Assembly (NCBI GenBank): GCA_029974015.1
Contig: JARKUF010000019.1
Coordinates: forward strand, 74,219-136,075
Length of the DNA: 61,857 nt
Direction: 5' to 3'
Origin: Spirochaetota bacterium
GTDB taxonomy: Bacteria; Spirochaetota; UBA4802; JAGODF01
Every line of letters starts with the position of its first letter. Position 1 is the stretch's first letter. Under the pieces are notes generated by a model, which saw only the letters and a list, made by a program, of their open reading frames with translations, made no database searches and was not told the DNA's origin. Made by a program: the position numbers and the translations under genes. Positions 25,932 to 35,087 of this stretch are shown here, in pieces.

Positions 25932-27419
25932 ATGGTGATAGACGCCCTCAAGGCTTCCGAACTAGTTGAGAATCTCGACCGGGGAAAACCGGTCAACATC
26001 GCCTTCTTTTATCCCGACCAGAACGTGATGAAGGCCCTGAACTCCCTCTTCGCGAAAGTCCTCTCGAAAATGGACCTCATCTACCTCCTGGATACGCTGG
26101 TGACCATACAGCGCGAAGTGATCATCAACGCTGCGAAGGCCAATGCCAAGCGCCTTTACTTTCTGGAGAGGGGCCTCGACATTGCAAACCCGGAACAGTA
26201 TGCCCTGGGCATGTCGAATTTCCGCAACGAGATTGTGGGCGACCTCGAACAGGCCCGAGATAAGCTTGCGAAAAGCGGGCTAAAAATCCGCATCCGACTT
26301 CAGAAGACGGCGAATGGAGTTCTCATCAGCGTGATCAACAACACGCCGATCCTCCCCGAGGAACTGTCCCGCATCACCATGCGGATGGAACGGGCCCGGA
26401 GCTATAACGACTTCAGCGAAGCGTACGAGGAGGTGTACGACAGCACCGAGGGGGCGGGCCTGGGCATCGTCCTGGTGACCCTGCTGTTGAAAAACTCCGG
26501 CATCGGCGTGGAATCCTACAGCATAACGAGCGACGGCACAAGCACGAAATGCGATGTGATGATTCCCCTGGAAATACGTCCCCGGGAAGTTACCACTAAC
26601 ATCAAGACGGAGATACTTCGCCAGGTGGAAGGGCTGCCTACATTTCCCAAACACATCATCGAGCTTCAGCGCCTCTGCGGCGACCCCGACGCCTCTATCG
26701 GCGAAATATCGAAGCGCATTATGATCGACCCGTCCATTACCTCGGACGTTCTGAAGCTCTCCAACTCGGCGGGGTTCATCACCTCGAAGCGGATCGAGCA
26801 GGTGAGCGACGCGGTGATGACCATCGGCCTTAAAAACCTGAACGCAATCCTCACCGCTTCGAGCGCCCGGCAGATATTAGACAAGCGTTTCTCCAAATTT
26901 GAACAAATTTGGAACCACTGCAATAAAACCGCCTTCTACGCCAGGATTCTTGCCATGAAAATGCGGCTTCCTAAGATCATGGAAAGCGTCTTCCTAACCG
27001 GTCTCCTCCACGACCTGGGAAAGATCGTCCTCCTGTCCACAGACCTTGAACTCACCAACTGGATTTCCGAGATGGTCAACAACAGGAAGATACGGACTTC
27101 CACTATAATGGAGGAGGTGTCCCTCGGAATAAGCCATTCAAGCATCGGGGAGCTAATCGCCCGGCATTGGGCGTTTCCGGAGTACCTCACCGAATCGATC
27201 CGCTGCCACCATTCGCCTTTGAACGCCCCCAATGAATACCGCGACCAGGTGTATATTACGTATCTTGCCAACATGTTTTGCGGCGTCGAAACGAGGAAAT
27301 ACGACTATTATTACCTCGAAGGCGAGGTCCTTGAGAGATACGGCATCGCCTCCATAGAGGACGCCCAGAATCTCCACGATGAAATCAAGGGCCGCTACGA
27401 GACGGATTCCCGTTCCTGA
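25932..27419 (+). CDS. Regulator with histidine-kinase-type ATPase fold and HDOD domain
   Basis: The 495-residue protein has two parts. The first 220 residues look like a GHKL ATPase: an N-box-like REVIINAAKANA (61-72) and a G2-like EGAGLGI (near 178-184), but no clear DxGxG G1 box; VINNTPILPEE stands in its place. Residues about 225-440 are an HDOD domain (LPTFPKHIIELQRLC, ITSDVLKLSNSA, LLHDLGKIVLL). HDOD proteins are nonenzymatic signalling modules. There is no phospho-acceptor domain. The stop overlaps the next start by one base (TGATG), so it is coupled to the DUF115 gene. Confidence 0.85.
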   Translation: MVIDALKASELVENLDRGKPVNIAFFYPDQNVMKALNSLFAKVLSKMDLIYLLDTLVTIQREVIINAAKANAKRLYFLERGLDIANPEQYALGMSNFRNEIVGDLEQARDKLAKSGLKIRIRLQKTANGVLISVINNTPILPEELSRITMRMERARSYNDFSEAYEEVYDSTEGAGLGIVLVTLLLKNSGIGVESYSITSDGTSTKCDVMIPLEIRPREVTTNIKTEILRQVEGLPTFPKHIIELQRLCGDPDASIGEISKRIMIDPSITSDVLKLSNSAGFITSKRIEQVSDAVMTIGLKNLNAILTASSARQILDKRFSKFEQIWNHCNKTAFYARILAMKMRLPKIMESVFLTGLLHDLGKIVLLSTDLELTNWISEMVNNRKIRTSTIMEEVSLGISHSSIGELIARHWAFPEYLTESIRCHHSPLNAPNEYRDQVYITYLANMFCGVETRKYDYYYLEGEVLERYGIASIEDAQNLHDEIKGRYETDSRS

Positions 27420-29128
27420 TGGGCCGCTACGAGGTACAGGACACGCCTTCCGGGGCGAAAACCCTGGTGTATCGCAATGGAGGAGAGACGCGCCTCCATT
27501 CAGCCTACGATCCCTCCAGAGAAGCCGAACGCGCCGCCGGGGCCTTCACGCCGGGCCGCGCCAATGTCATAGTCGCCTGGGGCCTTGCGTTGGGACACCA
27601 TCTGACTTCCCTCGCGCGGCTCTTTCCCGACCGGGCCCTGATTGTCCTGGAAAGGGACCGGGAAGTGGCGGACCTGGCCCAAAAAGAAAACCCGGCACTT
27701 CCGAAAAACCTGACCGTCATTACATCACCGGCGGAGATACCTGACGCACTTGAGGAAATCGACATGGCCTCCTTCCGGGGGGCCGCCGTATACCGTCATC
27801 GCCCCTCGTATCTTTTAGACCCTCCCTTCTACGACGCCCTGGGCGCCGACATCCAACAGTATTTCACCTCACGCCTGAGCGACATGCTCACCCGCTTCGA
27901 GTTCGTTGGACGGTGGATTGAGAATATCCTGGGAAACATCCACCACGCCTTCGCCGCAGCGCCGGTGCGAACGCTCTTCGGAGCGTTCCGGGGGTACCCG
28001 GGCATCATTGTCTCGGCGGGGCCCTCCCTGAGGCGCAATGTGGACCTCCTCGCCAATGCACGGGAGAAGGCCCTGGTGGTATGCGTCGATACCGCCTTTA
28101 AGATTATGGAAAAAAGAGGGGTGTCCCCCCATATCGTCATGACCCTGGACGCCCAGCGCCACAGCGTGAACCATTTTCTGGGCGTCCGAGATACCGCTCC
28201 CCTTCTCCTGGCGGATCTGGTGAGCTTTCCGGCCATCCTTAGAGATTACCGGGGAGGGCGCATCATCAGCACCACGTCGAAATATTATTCCGACTCTTCC
28301 GGAACGCTCCGCAGGGAAACTACGCCCCTCATGGACTGGATAGAGCGCCATGTGCCCCCACCGGGGGACATCCAGTCCGGGGGCTCCGTGGCCACCAGCG
28401 CCTTCGACCTCCTCCTGAACCTCGGATGCGATCCTATCGTCCTGGTCGGCCAGGACCTGGCCTACACGGGAAGGGAGATACATTGCAGCGGAAGCCATCA
28501 CAATGAGGGATGGATCGCCCGCATCGACCGGTTTTACAACCTGGAGTGCATCAATCAGGCGGTGATACGGAAACGTCGCATAAAGCGAGTGGCCGCTTTC
28601 GGGGGGCGCGGCGAAGTGGTTTCCGATTTCGTCTTCGACCTGTACCGGGGATGGTTTTCAGACTCCGCGCGGAAGGTCCCCGTTAAGGTGATCAATGCCA
28701 CGGAAGGGGGCGCCAGGATCGACCACGCTCTCGAAATGCCCCTCCGACAGGCCCTGGATTCCATGCCCCATCCGAAAGCATCCCCCCAATCGGCCCTTAC
28801 CGGCGCCTCCGGCCCGCCCTCCAACCCGGACCCAGAGCCCTTGAAAAAAGCCGTCGAAGCCGCCCTATCCGAGCTTGAAACGATTATCACCCTGCCCCGG
28901 GGCCGTGGCGGAGAAGATGAGCGCATCATCGCCGAAGCCTCCCGGGACGAGGTCCGCCCCGTTTTGGAGCCCCTCCTGAAAAAAACCAGGGTCTATCTGG
29001 CCCGCCATCCGGATATCGAACCGTCCCGGGCTCTGGCCATCCTTGCAGGAGACTCCGTCAGAGCTGCAACGAAGATGCGTGCCCTTCTGGAGAAGCTTCG
29101 TCACCGTCTGGATTCGGCGCAGACATGA
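27419..29128 (+). CDS. DUF115/MAF-type protein (motility accessory factor-like)
   Basis: The 569-residue protein has the DUF115 (MptE-like) core with GIIVSAGPSLRRNVDLL, ALVVCVDTAFKIMEKRGVSPHIVMTLDAQ, a later GGSVATSAFDLLLNLGCDPIVLVGQDLAYTG and HNEGW. Family members in flagellated bacteria (Maf) help add nonulosonic sugars to flagellins; others are rossmann-like proteins of unknown role. The N-terminal part has a nucleotide-binding-like VIVAWGLALGHHLTSL and VLERDREVADLA. It is coupled to the HDOD regulator by a one-base overlap. The link to flagellar glycosylation is inference from the family. Confidence 0.85.
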   Translation: MGRYEVQDTPSGAKTLVYRNGGETRLHSAYDPSREAERAAGAFTPGRANVIVAWGLALGHHLTSLARLFPDRALIVLERDREVADLAQKENPALPKNLTVITSPAEIPDALEEIDMASFRGAAVYRHRPSYLLDPPFYDALGADIQQYFTSRLSDMLTRFEFVGRWIENILGNIHHAFAAAPVRTLFGAFRGYPGIIVSAGPSLRRNVDLLANAREKALVVCVDTAFKIMEKRGVSPHIVMTLDAQRHSVNHFLGVRDTAPLLLADLVSFPAILRDYRGGRIISTTSKYYSDSSGTLRRETTPLMDWIERHVPPPGDIQSGGSVATSAFDLLLNLGCDPIVLVGQDLAYTGREIHCSGSHHNEGWIARIDRFYNLECINQAVIRKRRIKRVAAFGGRGEVVSDFVFDLYRGWFSDSARKVPVKVINATEGGARIDHALEMPLRQALDSMPHPKASPQSALTGASGPPSNPDPEPLKKAVEAALSELETIITLPRGRGGEDERIIAEASRDEVRPVLEPLLKKTRVYLARHPDIEPSRALAILAGDSVRAATKMRALLEKLRHRLDSAQT

Positions 29129-29172
29129 CAACACTAACCCTTTTTTTGCCATTTCCCAGAGCAAAATACCGA

Positions 29173-29275
29173 TAAGGTAACTACAAGCAATCTCTAACGA
29201 AAAGGTTTACAGCCCGCTGAAAGCGGACTGTAAAACCTGAGTACTGAGCTTGCCAGCTTTGACAATTTATGGGGA
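29173..29275 (+). repeat. Dispersed hairpin repeat, copy e
   Basis: The palindrome at 29203-29238 pairs AGGTTTACAG with CTGTAAAACCT around a CCCGCTGAAAGCGG core. It is followed by the family tail GAGCTTGCCAGC and AATTTATGGGGA. It sits between the DUF115 gene and the next unit and may end transcription. Confidence 0.75.
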
Positions 29276-29337
29276 TTTTTATATCACTTTTTTTAAAGTT
29301 TCCTGCATTACCTCCTTCAATGGAGTGAGATGAACAG

Positions 29338-30258
29338 ATGGGCCAGGAGGGCCCCCGAAACAATATCTGTATGAATTCATTATTTACCATGACCAGGACT
29401 ATCTGCGCCTTTGCTGTGGCAACATGCCTCTGGGCATTGCCGCTCACTGCCCGGGGTTTCCTTTCCAATCTCCCCACATCCTTTACAAGCTGGGAAAAAG
29501 GAAGCATCACGTCCAGGGTGACCTCATCTGTCGAAATTTCCGAAAAGGGGACGCCTGTCGATTCCCACAGCGGGTATCCCACATCCCTCAACCGGGCGCG
29601 CATGGAAGCCTACAAGCACGCAAGGGAATCGGCTTTGGAACGGCTGGCGACGTCAATCCGGTCCATGCGCGTCGACGCGGAATCGACCGTGGCGGACGTC
29701 CTGGAGGAACATGAGGACGCCAGGGGGCGCCTCACGGAAATCCTTACTACTGCCGTCAAGATCAGCGAGCGTCCTTCCGGGTTCTACTCGTCGACCTGCG
29801 AAGCGACCATAGGCTTTGGCGATATCATATCCGCCCTTCCCTTCGAGTTTCCCCAACGGGAATTTCCCCAACGGGACGACGCAAAAATTCGCACGGATTA
29901 TACGGGCCTTGTGATAGACGGCCGAGGGCTTCCCATCGTTCCCATGCTCTTTCCTTCGGTTTTCACGGAACGGGGATTGGAGTTATACGGAAGGCCCTTT
30001 GTCTCTTCGGCGAAGGCCCGAACGGGCCTGGTGACCTACTGCCGCAATGAGGACGAGGCGATGCGCCACCGAAAGGCCGGGGCAAGACCCTATTACACCG
30101 TGGCCCTTCGGAGCCTCCGCGGATGCCCCGTCATCGCCGACCGGGACGCCCGCCGCATCCTCGCCAGCCCGGAAACGACGGAACGGTTGAAAAGCTGCAA
30201 TGTTATTATTATCATTAATACCGGAAAAGGGGAAAACCAGGAAGCGAGGGCCCGATGA
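29338..30258 (+). CDS. Secreted protein with FlgT/LPP20-like features
   Basis: The 306-residue protein has a signal peptide (MTRTICAFAVATCLWALPLTARG) after a short N-terminal extension. The middle is helical (NRARMEAYKHARESALERLATSI), and the C-terminal half has YTGLVIDGRGLPIVPMLFPSVF, ELYGRPFV and YYTVALRSLRGCPVIADRDARRI. This pattern resembles FlgT-type or LPP20-type periplasmic proteins, some of which serve the flagellar basal body; the match is from memory of the pattern. The start may be the ATG at 29338, 29371 or 29389. A short duplication (FPQRE, FPQRD) is visible. It overlaps the next gene by 4 bp. Confidence 0.62.
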   Translation: MGQEGPRNNICMNSLFTMTRTICAFAVATCLWALPLTARGFLSNLPTSFTSWEKGSITSRVTSSVEISEKGTPVDSHSGYPTSLNRARMEAYKHARESALERLATSIRSMRVDAESTVADVLEEHEDARGRLTEILTTAVKISERPSGFYSSTCEATIGFGDIISALPFEFPQREFPQRDDAKIRTDYTGLVIDGRGLPIVPMLFPSVFTERGLELYGRPFVSSAKARTGLVTYCRNEDEAMRHRKAGARPYYTVALRSLRGCPVIADRDARRILASPETTERLKSCNVIIIINTGKGENQEARAR

Positions 30259-30947
30259 ATTTCCTGCTCAACATGCTATCTGGTATGCTGTCGGCCATCG
30301 ACCGCCTTTTGGGGGGAATGGACAAGCGGACCCAGGAAACGGTGAAACAGGCAGGGTATATTCTCGCCTTTGCCGTCATTGTTGGAAGCGTCGGGTTTGG
30401 CATCCACCTCGGGAGGAAGGCCGCAAAAATCGGCGCCATGCCAAACTTCAAAAGCACCAACCAGATATTCGAGGTGGACGTGAAGCGAAACCGCCAAACC
30501 GCCTTTTCTCGAACCATGGTGGAAAGCGATGGGATCAACGAAATCACCGATCCGGAGCTTAAGCGCATCCTCTTTCCCTCGAAGGCCGGCCAGGAACCGA
30601 CAGCGAGCGAAACTGTGATTGAGCCGGAAACGGAGAGACACGCCCCCGCCGAAGGGGCCGGGGGAAGCGACAGGCTCTCGGAAATAGACCGTACAGATGG
30701 GGCTCCTGCCGCGCCTGACGTCCGAACCCTCAAGAAAAAAGAACACGATGATGCCCCCGCACCTGGGGTTTTGGACCCCCGGGAAGCAGGAGAAGGAGCG
30801 ATACCGCGAACAGGCGGAAGCGATGTCCGAAAATCGGATACCAACCGGGGCGATGCGTCTGAACCCGCATCAGGAAAAACGATTCGCGTATATCGTAAAA
30901 ATTCGCCAAATCCGCTTGACAGAGGCTCCGAAGTCATCGATAGATAA
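30255..30947 (+). CDS. Hypothetical protein with one membrane segment
   Basis: The 230-residue protein has a short N-terminal amphipathic part (MNFLLNMLSGMLSAIDRLL), a membrane segment near residues 34-52 (GYILAFAVIVGSVGFGIHLG) and a conserved-looking part ending DPELKRILFPSKAG. The last 120 residues are hydrophilic, rich in Glu, Asp, Pro and Arg and probably disordered. It starts inside the stop of the preceding gene (ATGA). The family is not recognised. It is likely an inner-membrane partner of its two envelope neighbours. Confidence 0.65.
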   Translation: MNFLLNMLSGMLSAIDRLLGGMDKRTQETVKQAGYILAFAVIVGSVGFGIHLGRKAAKIGAMPNFKSTNQIFEVDVKRNRQTAFSRTMVESDGINEITDPELKRILFPSKAGQEPTASETVIEPETERHAPAEGAGGSDRLSEIDRTDGAPAAPDVRTLKKKEHDDAPAPGVLDPREAGEGAIPRTGGSDVRKSDTNRGDASEPASGKTIRVYRKNSPNPLDRGSEVIDR

Positions 30948-31088
30948 AGAGGATCGCCCTTTACGGCGTTCACGGGCCGCCGATCATAAAGTTCGAGCAT
31001 GTGCTAAGGGAGGAAAACTTCACCCTAGCACATTCAACGAAGTGCGGAATCGAGGCCTGGCATACCTGGAAAACGCTGGAAAACGACA

Positions 31089-32015
31089 GTGAAAAAAGCC
31101 ACCTTATTGGTTGCGGTGTCGGGCATCATCCTTCTTGGACTTGCGGCACACCGGCCTCACATATCAGGAGAAGTAGTTCCGACGGAAGAAATTATTAAAA
31201 AAATTATCAGCGGCTCGAAGGTGTCCGGCGAAACTCCGACCCTGCCTGGCGGCGAAAACCCTGATACGCAGCAAAAGCCCATAGAAAAGGCGACCGCAGA
31301 CAGTCCTATTGCGGCCGACGACGAGAAGAAAAACGCCGCCGCGTCGAAGAATAAGTCCATCAAAGAATCCGGCACCGCCGATGAGGCACTCTTTAAAACG
31401 GGTGTCGAATTTTACCACGCCGAGCTTTTCGATGCGGCGGTAAAATCTTTCTCCGAGCTGAAGGACAAACATCCCCAGTCATCCAATCTCCACAGCGCCA
31501 TGATCTATTCCGCCAGGGCGCGCATGCGCCTCAGGGACTACAAAAAAGCCGCGGAAGACCTGAAGGCCGTCCCTGCGGAATCGGGGGAGTATCCTGCGGC
31601 GCTGTTTTACCGGGCCGAAACCCAGTACGGTTTGGGGAAGCGCACCGATGCCGTGTCGCTTTTTTACCAGGCGGCCTCCCAGTATCCCCAGACCCCCCTG
31701 GCTGACGATTCCCTTATCCGGGCGAGCCAGATACTCTTAGAAGAACAAAAGGGCCCCCAGGCCCTTGAAGCGGCGGTCAGGGTTGTGCGGTATTATGGCG
31801 ACCGGGAAACGGTCGATGACGCATATTTCATGATAGGCCAAATCTACGAAAGGGACCCGGCGCTGAGGGACGTAGAAATATCACGCAAAGTGTACCGCGT
31901 ATTTATACGGAAAGCTGAGGCTGGAGAGAAGCACTTCAAAGATTCCCCCCTCCTGCGCCGGGTGAAGCGGGAGCTTACGTCCCTGGAAAAGAGGTATTTT
32001 AAGTACGAACGATAA
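31089..32015 (+). CDS. TPR-repeat protein with N-terminal membrane anchor
   Basis: The 308-residue protein starts with GTG, a hydrophobic segment (residues 4-20) and a low-complexity linker (about 25-95). Then follow several TPR-like units (ALFKTGVEFYHAELFDAAVKSFSEL, AALFYRAETQYGLGKRTDAVSLFYQAASQYP and ADDSLIRASQILLEEQKGPQAL). This is the pattern of BamD- or YbgF-like scaffold proteins; which one cannot be said. It is third in a plus-strand cluster with the FlgT-like and membrane proteins and is followed by a strong terminator-like hairpin. Confidence 0.75.
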   Translation: MKKATLLVAVSGIILLGLAAHRPHISGEVVPTEEIIKKIISGSKVSGETPTLPGGENPDTQQKPIEKATADSPIAADDEKKNAAASKNKSIKESGTADEALFKTGVEFYHAELFDAAVKSFSELKDKHPQSSNLHSAMIYSARARMRLRDYKKAAEDLKAVPAESGEYPAALFYRAETQYGLGKRTDAVSLFYQAASQYPQTPLADDSLIRASQILLEEQKGPQALEAAVRVVRYYGDRETVDDAYFMIGQIYERDPALRDVEISRKVYRVFIRKAEAGEKHFKDSPLLRRVKRELTSLEKRYFKYER

Positions 32016-32034
32016 AGCGAAGATACGTCCCAAC

Positions 32035-32070
32035 GCAAGGAGGGGACAGGCAAACCTGTCCCCTCCTTGC
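32035..32070. terminator. Strong hairpin between convergent genes
   Basis: A perfect 16-bp stem, GCAAGGAGGGGACAGG (32035-32050) with its complement at 32055-32070 and a CAAA loop, lies between the TPR gene and convergent cheX. There is no long T-run after it, so it may act as a bidirectional terminator or RNA-stabilising hairpin. Confidence 0.65.
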
Positions 32071-32091
32071 CTCTTCCAATAACTCCGAAAT

Positions 32092-32556
32092 TTATTTCAA
32101 CGCCACGTTCATCTCGAGCTGTCCGAATGGGCTGTAAAGATTGATCCCCAGAGTAGTCTGTTTCACCATGGTGATGGTAAAATTTTTCCCGTCGATGACT
32201 GTGGGAGTGGTAATCTCAATGCGCTTCCCCGAATAAGCGAAAAGGTTCATTGCATTGCCGGTAATCATATTGGCAAGCTCCCCTATGATGTCCTTGTACT
32301 CGGTTTTAAGCTGGTCCTGGGTGATGCCCGGAGCGAGGATTTCCGCGATCTTGAACACCATGCCGTAACTCATACTGTAGACCACTTCCCCGGTAACGGC
32401 CCCGGTGATGCCGATGATGATGGCCACCTCGTGGGCGGGCTCGGGGTATTCCTTGATGCTGAGTTTTCCGCGCCTCAGGTCGACACCCATGATAGATTTG
32501 AAAACGGCGCTGGCGGCCTCAAGGAAAGGGTTTATGTATTCGGCATTGATGTTCAT
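32092..32556 (-). CDS. cheX: CheX-type chemotaxis phosphatase
   Basis: CheX removes the phosphate from CheY-P. The 154-residue protein has the CheC/CheX active-site pattern E93-x2-N96 in IGELANMITGNAMN, and KSIMGVDLRRG near the N-terminus, which fits CheX. Members are well known in spirochaetes. It lies 18 bp downstream of the SurA-like gene on the same strand and no cheA or cheY is near. Confidence 0.85.
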   Translation of the reverse strand: MNINAEYINPFLEAASAVFKSIMGVDLRRGKLSIKEYPEPAHEVAIIIGITGAVTGEVVYSMSYGMVFKIAEILAPGITQDQLKTEYKDIIGELANMITGNAMNLFAYSGKRIEITTPTVIDGKNFTITMVKQTTLGINLYSPFGQLEMNVALK

Positions 32557-32574
32557 AGACGTGACTCCTGAATG

Positions 32575-33714
32575 TTAGTTTTCGACAAACTTAGGGTTCA
32601 CGATAATTTTTGCCTTATTCCTGAAAGAACCCATCATTGATGCATATACCGCATTCATGCGATCTTTCAACAACTTTTTATGTATCCTGGCGTAATTCTC
32701 GGCATCGGGTTCCTGGAAAGGCACTTCCTTTTTTACCGGAGTAAAGACGATGAGGCCCTCCATAGTCGGGACGGCCCGTGAGACGCTACCGCTTTCCAGG
32801 ATGAGGCAGTCCTCAAAAAATACCGAGTTCGAGGCCAACTCGGCCAGGTATTTCGGCGCCGTGCCCCCGGCGAGGTTGTCGCCGATGCGAAATTCGGGCG
32901 ACATGGCCACTTCCCCGCCAAAGAGCTTCACCGCCTCCGCGAAGGGCCTTCTCTGGCGGGACATCCCTTCAATTTGGGCCATTACCTTGCCCCTGAGGGA
33001 GTTGAATTTCTTCGACTCGAGTTTGACCATGGTCTGCCCAGCATCGGCCTTTCCGTCCACAGCGGTTTTCTTCATCTCTGCCGCGAGTTCCTTATCTGTG
33101 ACCACCAGGTCGTCCCGGAACATTTTTTTTAAGTTCCAGTTCGATATGAAGGCGTACTGGACCTGTATTTTCGAGTTTTCAATGGCGCTCTCCGCCATAA
33201 CCTCGTCGGGCGATACCGCCATACCGGATTCGATGAGGTCATAGAAATCACCGCTCACCAGGTTTTCCTTCACAAAATAAAAATATTCCTCTCTGCTGAA
33301 GTGATAGTGGTTGAGATACCTCTTGTACTGTTCGTTGTCGAAGGAACCAAGGCTGTTTTTAAATAATGGAATGCTCTTGATGAAGTTCCTAACCCGTTCG
33401 TCGGACACGGAGATTCCAAGGTCCTCGGCTTTCTGCAGTTGGAGCCGGTGCTCGATGAGGGAGTTCAGGATAAGGCGCGCCGCCTCCTTATCATCCATGG
33501 ATTTTACGTCGATGTTCTTCGCCATATTGTCCCTGAAGCGAATAAACGACATCCGGTCGATCGTCTCATTGTTTACTCGGGCCACCATGTTTTCATTCCT
33601 TCCCATCTGGGAAAGGAAATCGGGCATACCGAAGGATATTACTATGATGAGGGTAAAAAACCCTATGATGATATACCAGACGATGTTTTTCAGCGAAAAG
33701 TTTTCCCTGGGCAT
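32575..33714 (-). CDS. SurA_N-type periplasmic chaperone without a clear PPIase domain
   Basis: The 379-residue protein has an N-terminal membrane anchor (IVWYIIIGFFTLIIVISFG, residues 11-29), followed by the SurA/PpiD N-terminal pattern (NNETIDRMSFIRFRDNM, AARLILNSLIEHRLQLQKAEDLGISVSDERV and YKRYLNHYHFSREEYFYFV). This is like PpiD, which helps folding of exported proteins. I see no parvulin signature, so it may be a chaperone only. It precedes cheX by 18 bp. Confidence 0.8.
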   Translation of the reverse strand: MPRENFSLKNIVWYIIIGFFTLIIVISFGMPDFLSQMGRNENMVARVNNETIDRMSFIRFRDNMAKNIDVKSMDDKEAARLILNSLIEHRLQLQKAEDLGISVSDERVRNFIKSIPLFKNSLGSFDNEQYKRYLNHYHFSREEYFYFVKENLVSGDFYDLIESGMAVSPDEVMAESAIENSKIQVQYAFISNWNLKKMFRDDLVVTDKELAAEMKKTAVDGKADAGQTMVKLESKKFNSLRGKVMAQIEGMSRQRRPFAEAVKLFGGEVAMSPEFRIGDNLAGGTAPKYLAELASNSVFFEDCLILESGSVSRAVPTMEGLIVFTPVKKEVPFQEPDAENYARIHKKLLKDRMNAVYASMMGSFRNKAKIIVNPKFVEN

Positions 33715-33837
33715 TACGGGTCTCCTCTTTTTACAGAAGATGTCGGAATGGCGCTTCGAATCCCCGACATCCGTATCAATGATATTTTCTCGTTAAGTAT
33801 TAAAGTGGAACCAAAAAAAAATAAATTGTTAGAATTA

Positions 33838-33924
33838 CCATGAACTGTTACTGCCAACAAACTCAGCTCTCAGGCCTTCCCGCCCGCCTTCGGCGGACGG
33901 GAAAACGTAATTTTTAATGTTGCC
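33838..33924 (-). repeat. Dispersed hairpin repeat, copy f
   Basis: The palindrome core (33877-33903) pairs TTCCCGCCCGCC with GGCGGACGGGAA over a short TTC loop. On the minus strand the flanks are GGCAACATTAAAAATTACG and GAGTTTGTTGGCAGTAACAG, matching the family. It is between the SurA-like gene and Trm112. Confidence 0.75.
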
Positions 33925-34010
33925 AGAAGAAGCCAGCCTGTGAAACAACCAACAGGAACAACTTCACTAAGGTGAAATGCGCCCCGACGGCGGGTTTTTG
34001 TCAATTAGAT

Positions 34011-34187
34011 TTAGGCCGTTCCTGCCGGGGCCTCCGCTTCCTCGACGAGCATGACGGGAATGCCGTCTTTCACCGGATATTTCCGGCCGCAGTCGACGCA
34101 GATGATTTTCTCATTTTTCGCGTCGTATTCCACATCGCCCCGACAGGCGGGGCATGCGAGTATCTCCAGGAGTTTAGTGTCAATCAT
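34011..34187 (-). CDS. Trm112 family zinc-binding protein
   Basis: The 58-residue protein has two Cys pairs, CPAC near residue 12 and CVDCGRKYPVKDGIPVMLVEE, the signature of the Trm112/YcaR family. In eukaryotes Trm112 activates several methyltransferases; bacterial members are thought to do the same or act in lipid A genes. I chose the ATG at 34187, since GGAG is well placed before it; the frame could start at 34199. It is isolated on the minus strand. Confidence 0.88.
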   Translation of the reverse strand: MIDTKLLEILACPACRGDVEYDAKNEKIICVDCGRKYPVKDGIPVMLVEEAEAPAGTA

Positions 34188-34430
34188 TCTCATCTCCATA
34201 TAAAAAAATTGATATGTATGCTTCCGGGCGGCAAATTGATACCGGGTTGTGCACCGAGAAAAACGATATTAAAAGAATATAAACCATTTGACAAGAACTT
34301 TACCGGCCCTAAAAAGCCATTATTGGCTATAGAGGCCAAGAGCCCCGGCCAATATCCTAAAAAAAAGTTGCATAAAAGCCGCGAAGCGCATAGAATATGA
34401 TAAGCTGCAGCGCATACACGAGGAAGGAGA

Positions 34431-35087
34431 ATGTTCGATTTCAGGGATTACACCGAATACCGGACCATGAAGGACCTGGAAATCAAAGTCGAGGCGGGGG
34501 ATATTGACAGCGGCCTTTTCATAGATATTGACAACCTGCTGCAAAATCGGTTCAACAGGCTTTACCTGACCGACAGGTTCCGCAGGGGGAGCGACAAAGT
34601 CGATATCGTATACCCCGCTCTCTCATACTCAGGGGCCCGGTCCCTCCAGAAGGGGCCCAATCATGTGCGTTTCCTTCTGTCGCTGTATCCGTATGCGGCG
34701 GACCTGGAGAACATCGATAAAATCGTCCTTCGGCCGCGCTATGTGGAAATGAACGACATCGAACTGTTGGCCATATACTTACGAAAGAAGAAGGTCCTCG
34801 TGCAGTATCTCCACCATCCCTTCTTTTACGATATCAACGATTCTAAGTTTCGGGAGTACAGTGAATTCAAGCCTTTGAACCTTTCACGGATAAGCAACAC
34901 CCAGCTTTTAATACGGCCCTCTTCGGGTGAAGCGCCGACTTTCAAAGTGCCCCCCCTCTGGTATGTCATGTCGATAGTCTCACACAGCGACGACGACAGG
35001 GTTGATAAATTCTTCCTGAAACGAAGCGGCCCGCCGGACCCGAGGATCACCGAAATATCTTACTTTTATTCGAGGCACGGATACTGA
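34431..35087 (+). CDS. Hypothetical protein coupled to HisK phosphatase
   Basis: The 218-residue protein is soluble, rich in aromatic and charged residues, without a signal peptide. Its N-terminus reads MFDFRDYTEYRTMKDLEIKV. Two segments look structured: LYPYAADLENIDKIVLRPRYVEMNDIELLAIYLRKKKVLVQYL and the C-terminal DPRITEISYFYSRHGY. AAGGAG precedes the ATG, and the stop overlaps the next start by one base. I do not recognise the family; the tight coupling suggests a role with the phosphatase. Confidence 0.7.
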   Translation: MFDFRDYTEYRTMKDLEIKVEAGDIDSGLFIDIDNLLQNRFNRLYLTDRFRRGSDKVDIVYPALSYSGARSLQKGPNHVRFLLSLYPYAADLENIDKIVLRPRYVEMNDIELLAIYLRKKKVLVQYLHHPFFYDINDSKFREYSEFKPLNLSRISNTQLLIRPSSGEAPTFKVPPLWYVMSIVSHSDDDRVDKFFLKRSGPPDPRITEISYFYSRHGY

